Shown piece after piece: positions 60,095-64,000 of a DNA stretch of 64,000 nucleotides. Each line of letters starts with the position of its first letter. Position 1 is the first letter of the stretch. Where the stretch lies: the NCBI GenBank assembly GCA_025642075.2, contig JAODUO010000642.1, positions 196,446 to 260,445 on the forward strand, written 5' to 3'. The position numbers and the translations under genes are program-made. Source of the DNA: Ridgeia piscesae. Its lineage: Eukaryota; Annelida; Polychaeta; Sabellida; Siboglinidae. The notes under the pieces are model-generated. The model was not told where the DNA came from. It saw only the letters and a program-made list of their open reading frames with translations, and did not search any database.

Positions 60095-62062
60095 GTCTGT
60101 GTGCATTGGTGTCTGTGTTGGGCTGTGTGCGTTGGTGCCTGTGTTGGTCTGTGTGCCTTGGTGCCTGTGTTGGTCTGTGCATTGGTGCCTGTGTTGGTCT
60201 GTGTGCATTGGTGCCTGTGTTGATCTGTGTGTGTTGGTGCCTGTGTTGGTCTGTGTGCTTTGGTGCCTATGTTGGTCTGTGTGCGTTGGTGCCTGTGTTG
60301 GTCTGTGTGCATTGGTGCCTGTGTTGGTCTGTGTGCGTTGGTGCCTGTGTTGGTCTGTGTCTGTTGGTGCTTGTGTTGGTCTGTGTGTGTTGGTGCTTTT
60401 GTTGGTCTGTTTGCGTGTTTGTGCCTGTGATGGTATGTGTGCATCGGTGCCTTTGTTGGTATGTGTGCATTGGTGCCTGTGTTGGTCTGTGTGTGTTGGT
60501 ACCTGTGTTGGTATGTGTGTGTTGGTGCCTGTGTTGGTCTGTGTGCCTTGGTGCCTGCGTTGGTCTGTGTGCAATGGTGACTGTGTTGCTCAGTGTGCGT
60601 TGGTGCCTGTGTTGGTCTGTGTGCATTGGTGCCTGTATTGGTCTGTGTGCATTGGTACCTGTGTTGGTATGTGTGCATTGGTGCCTGTGTTGGTCTGTGT
60701 GCGTTGGTGCCTATGTTGGTCTGTGTGCATTGGTGCCTGTGTTGGTCTGTGTGCATTGGTGCCTGTGTTGATCTGTGTGCATTGGTGCCTGTGTTGGTCT
60801 GTGTCTGTTGGTGCTTGTGTTGGTCTGTGTGCGTTGGTGCCTGTGTTGGTCAGTGGCATTCGTGCCTGTGCTGGTCTACGTGCGTTGGTGCCTGTATTGG
60901 CCTGTGTGCATTGGTGGCTGTGTTGGTCTGTGTGCATTGGTGCCTGTGTTGGTCTGTGTGCATTGGTGCCTGTGTTGGCCTGTGTGCATTGGTGACTGTG
61001 TTGCTCAGTGTGCGTTGGTGCCTGTGTTGGTCTGTGTGCATTGGTGCCTGTATTGGTCTGTGTGCATTGGTACCTGTGTTGGTCTGTGTGCATTGGTGCC
61101 TGTGTTGGTCTGTGTGCGTTGGTGCCTGTGTTGGTCTGTGTGCGTTGGTGCCTGTGTTGGTCTGTGTGCATTGGTGCCTGTGTTGGTCTGTGTGCGTTGG
61201 TGCCTGTGTTGGTCTGTGTCTGTTGGTGCTTGTGATGGTCTGTGTGTGTTGGTGCTTTTGTTGGTCTGTTTGCGTGTTTGTGCCTGTGATGGTCTGTGTG
61301 CATCGGTGCCTTTGTTGGTATGTGTGCATTGGTGCCTGTGTTGGTCTGTGTGCATTGGTGCCTGTATTGGTCTGTGTGCATTGGTGAATGTGTTGGTCAG
61401 TATGTGTTGGTCTGTGTGTGTTGGTGCCTGTGTTGGTGTGTGGGTGTTGGTGCCTGTGTTGGGCAGTGTGTGTTGGTGCCTGTATTGGTATGTGTGCGTT
61501 GGTGCCTGTGTTGGTCTGTGTATGTTGGTGCCTGTGTTGGTCTGTGTGTGTTGGTGCCTGTGTTGGTCTGTGTATGTTGGTGCCTGTGTTGGTCTGTGAG
61601 CATTGGTGCCTGTGTTGGACTGTGTGCGTTGGTGCCTGTGTTGGTCTGTTTGCATTGGTGCCTGTGTTGGTCTGTGTGCATTGGTGCCTGTGTTGGTCTG
61701 TGTGCATTGGTGCCTGTGTTGGTCTGTGTGCATTGGTGCCTGTGTTGGTCTGTGTGCATTGGTGCCTGTGTTGGTCTGTGTGCGTTGGTGCCTGTGTTGG
61801 TCTGTGTGCATTGGTGCCTGTGTTGGTCTGTGTGCATTTGTGCCTGTGTTGGTCTGTGCGCATTGGTGCCTGTGTTGGTCTGTGTGCGTTGGTGCCTGTG
61901 TTGGACTGTGTGTGTTGGTGCCTGTGTTGGTCAGTGTGCATTGGTGCTTGTGTTGGTCTGTGTGCGTTGGTGCCTGTGTAGATCTGTGTGTGTTGGTGCC
62001 TGTGTTGGTCAGTGTGCATTGGTGCCTGTGTTGGTCTGTGTGTGTTGGTGCCTGTGTTGGTC
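60095..62062. repeat. 26-bp minisatellite array 3, about 76 copies
   Basis: Same unit as arrays 1 and 2 and the cleanest of the three. Nearly every unit has exactly 26 bp. Confidence 0.97.
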
Positions 62063-62657
62063 AGTACTGGTGGCAATGGCTCAGGGGTAGAGCTTCAGAC
62101 TCTCATTTAAGAGGACCCGGGTTTGGATCCTGTACTGTGGTGTTAAACCTTGGGCAACTTTTTCACACTACATTGCTCCAGTTCACTCAGCTGTATAAAT
62201 GAGTACCTGGCTATAGGCAAGTGGTGGATATGTGTACGAACAGCCTTCGTACATTAATTGTAGCATTTGGCTGGATGCTTCACAGAGAAGTTGAGATGGT
62301 GTCTGATTGAACAGGTCTGTCAGTAAAGTGTAAAGCACTTTGAGCAATCCTGAGGATTGGATATTACGCTATATAAGAAGTTACCTTTTTACTTTTACTG
62401 TATTGGTCTGTTGTGTGTAGGCTTAGATCCCTGTTAAATTGGACAGTTTTCAGCATATTTTAAGTCATATCTTCAAAACTATTGACTTTTTGTCAATGCA
62501 ACTTGTGTTTATTTTGATATTTGTTTAATATTTTTATAATAATGAATGTATCATGTGACTGTGGTGTTTATTGGTTAAAGATATATTGTCACCTGCAGAT
62601 CTGTGTCAAACATTTGGACAGCTGTAGAGTGAAATGTGTGTCACACACTTTAATGTC
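62063..62657 (+). mobile_element. SINE-bearing unit, copy 3
   Basis: The tRNA head starts near 62,068. It is nearly identical to copy 1, including CTTTTTCACACTACATTGC. After AATGTCT the sequence changes to unique TCAATCTTCATTG, so this is the right edge of the higher-order array. Confidence 0.8.
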
Positions 62658-63062
62658 TTCAATCTTCATTGATATCATCTGCTGCATTCACACAGTTGGC
62701 TGCATTTCTGGTTATCTCATAGAAAAAAGTCAATTTGGCAATTATGGTGAAGAGTGTGTGAATATGATTCACCAAAATACATTTCATTCATAATTACCAA
62801 CTCACAGTATAATCCACATGACTTTAGGGCCATCTGGTCCATTTATGTATGCGTGGGTTTTCTGTTCCCATGCCAGTTGATGAATCAGTTCTATTTTTAT
62901 CCTGGATTGATAATTTCTAGTATAATCTCCCACATGCCCATTTTCTGTTTCGGTTCTACCCCAGTGCAGCTGGTAGCAGTTGGCAGGAACAGACTGTTTT
63001 CACACCTCTGCTCTGGTATACTGGCAACTCTCTGGGTGTTCTCTGGTGAGCTAAACAGGGTC
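62658..63062 (+). other. Right flank of the arrays
   Basis: Unique sequence. A stretch at 62,862-62,964 resembles 53,930-54,036, including CCAGTTGATGAATCAGTTCT and TTTTCTGTTTCGGTTC. Confidence 0.55.
62965..63045 (+). CDS. Weak candidate exon of gene B
   Basis: An 81-bp open segment lies between a good acceptor (TTCGGTTCTACCCCAG) and a GTGAGC donor and is phase 1 at both ends. In that phase it reads QLVAVGRNRLFSHLC and then SGILATLWVFSG. It fits the phase pattern of gene B and is moderately hydrophobic, but it has no domain and is short. It could equally be chance. Confidence 0.18.
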
Positions 63063-63064
63063 TA

Positions 63065-63150
63065 GATCGTTATAGCTACTTCCCGTTATAGCTACTTCCC
63101 GTTATAGCTACTTCCCGTTATAGCTACTTCCCATTATAGCTACAGTTGTT
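63065..63150 (+). repeat. 16-bp tandem repeat, about 5 copies
   Basis: CGTTATAGCTACTTCC is repeated in tandem. Two further partial copies (GTTATAGCTACT and TTGTAGCTACTTAT) follow to about 63,210. Confidence 0.9.
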
Positions 63151-63751
63151 TTCCCGTTATAGCTACTCATTAAGTTTGACAGGTAAACTAGTCCTGTTGT
63201 AGCTACTTATTTAATTACACAATTCAGGAGGGGTCAACAAGAGGGAGCATTAACTATTTCAGATTGATGTAAGATTCCTACATGTAATGTATTATTGAAG
63301 AACACATTTTAAAAGTTATATGAATGATATATAAATGTAACTGAGTTATTTGAAATGGAAAATATACCATAAAACACTTGTGCAAAACATTTTTTCAAAA
63401 CACAACTATGTTAATTGTACTGAGTACAGAATTGCATTTATCAAAAAATAATGTTTCCTCTTCACTTTTGCAAACTTGGAATTCCATCCCTCAACATGGT
63501 TATTTGTTAATTTGTCAGTTTCTGTGTAGGGGCATTCCATGTCAAATCAATCAAAAACGGTGAAATTTACATGACCGTCTTCAATTTTTATGAAATTTTG
63601 TGTGTCGGATTATGATCATGAGTCTATGCATCCCACTAATTTTTAGGTCAATCTCAGTCAGCATCCAAGCCATTGTTTCGCTTTAATTTGACACAGTAGT
63701 GTTTGAACTGGTCCAAATGTTTAGTGTTAAAATAAAATAGTATGTATGTAT

Positions 63752-63788
<37 letters not shown>

Positions 63789-64000
63789 GTATATATATAT
63801 ATAATAATTCCACGTGTCCATGGTGTTTTTTAATCATAATCAAGCCATGTCTTCACAAAGTAGTCGTTAAAATGTATCACCTGACTTTGTTGAAATTCCT
63901 CAATGGGACATACTTATATCAAAGCCATCCACCACTCATGGACATCAGCTGGATGGAGATGAAATAGTTGATGCTCCCTTATCTTCTTACATTGTAAAAT
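63151..64000. other. Unannotated right end
   Basis: AT-rich, with a TA array at 63,750-63,803. Short open frames have no recognisable domain. Confidence 0.45.

Overview
The window looks like nuclear DNA of an animal, most likely a marine invertebrate such as a lophotrochozoan or cephalochordate. It is AT-rich. It has GT-AG introns, phase-1 immunoglobulin (Ig) exons, long TA, CA and CT microsatellites, several LINE families, hAT-type DNA transposons, a Ty3/gypsy relic and a tRNA-derived SINE. The species cannot be named from sequence alone.

Host coding sequence is sparse and consists of pieces of two plus-strand Ig-superfamily receptor genes. Gene A (9.76 to about 26.4 or 27.1 kb) has a signal-peptide exon, then V1, C1, V2 and C2 Ig exons, then two separate hydrophobic exons. 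Every internal exon is a multiple of three and is flanked by phase-1 introns, so exons can be skipped without breaking the frame. V1-C1 and V2-C2 are a duplicated cassette, and the introns between V and C share sequence, including a common LINE relic. Gene B (44.3 kb onward) has a signal-peptide exon and one V-type Ig exon at 49.76 kb; the rest was not found with confidence and may lie beyond the window.

Layout: 1-9.7 kb is non-coding and repeat sequence, with a homopolymer-rich block at about 2.2-3.4 kb and a minus-strand LINE at 5.6-7.1 kb. 9.7-27.1 kb is gene A, with its introns filled by LINE pieces and microsatellites. 27-44.2 kb is a transposon island: CA arrays, a foldback element, a Ty3/gypsy relic, a set of nested inverted-repeat elements (33,955-36,642) and a 7.4-kb hAT-bounded composite (36,745-44,192). 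Both of the last two are flanked by exact 8-bp direct repeats. 44.3-50.1 kb is gene B, with an inverted-repeat element carrying nuclear-receptor-like half-sites in its intron. 50.9-62.7 kb is a compound satellite region of 45-bp, 50-bp and 26-bp tandem repeats, the last interrupted three times by the same SINE-bearing unit. 62.7-64 kb is non-coding.

Nearly all long reading frames in 50.9-62.1 kb and in the dinucleotide arrays are by-products of repeats without stop codons and are not annotated as genes. Some parts of the 26-bp arrays look like collapsed or mosaic assembly consensus.
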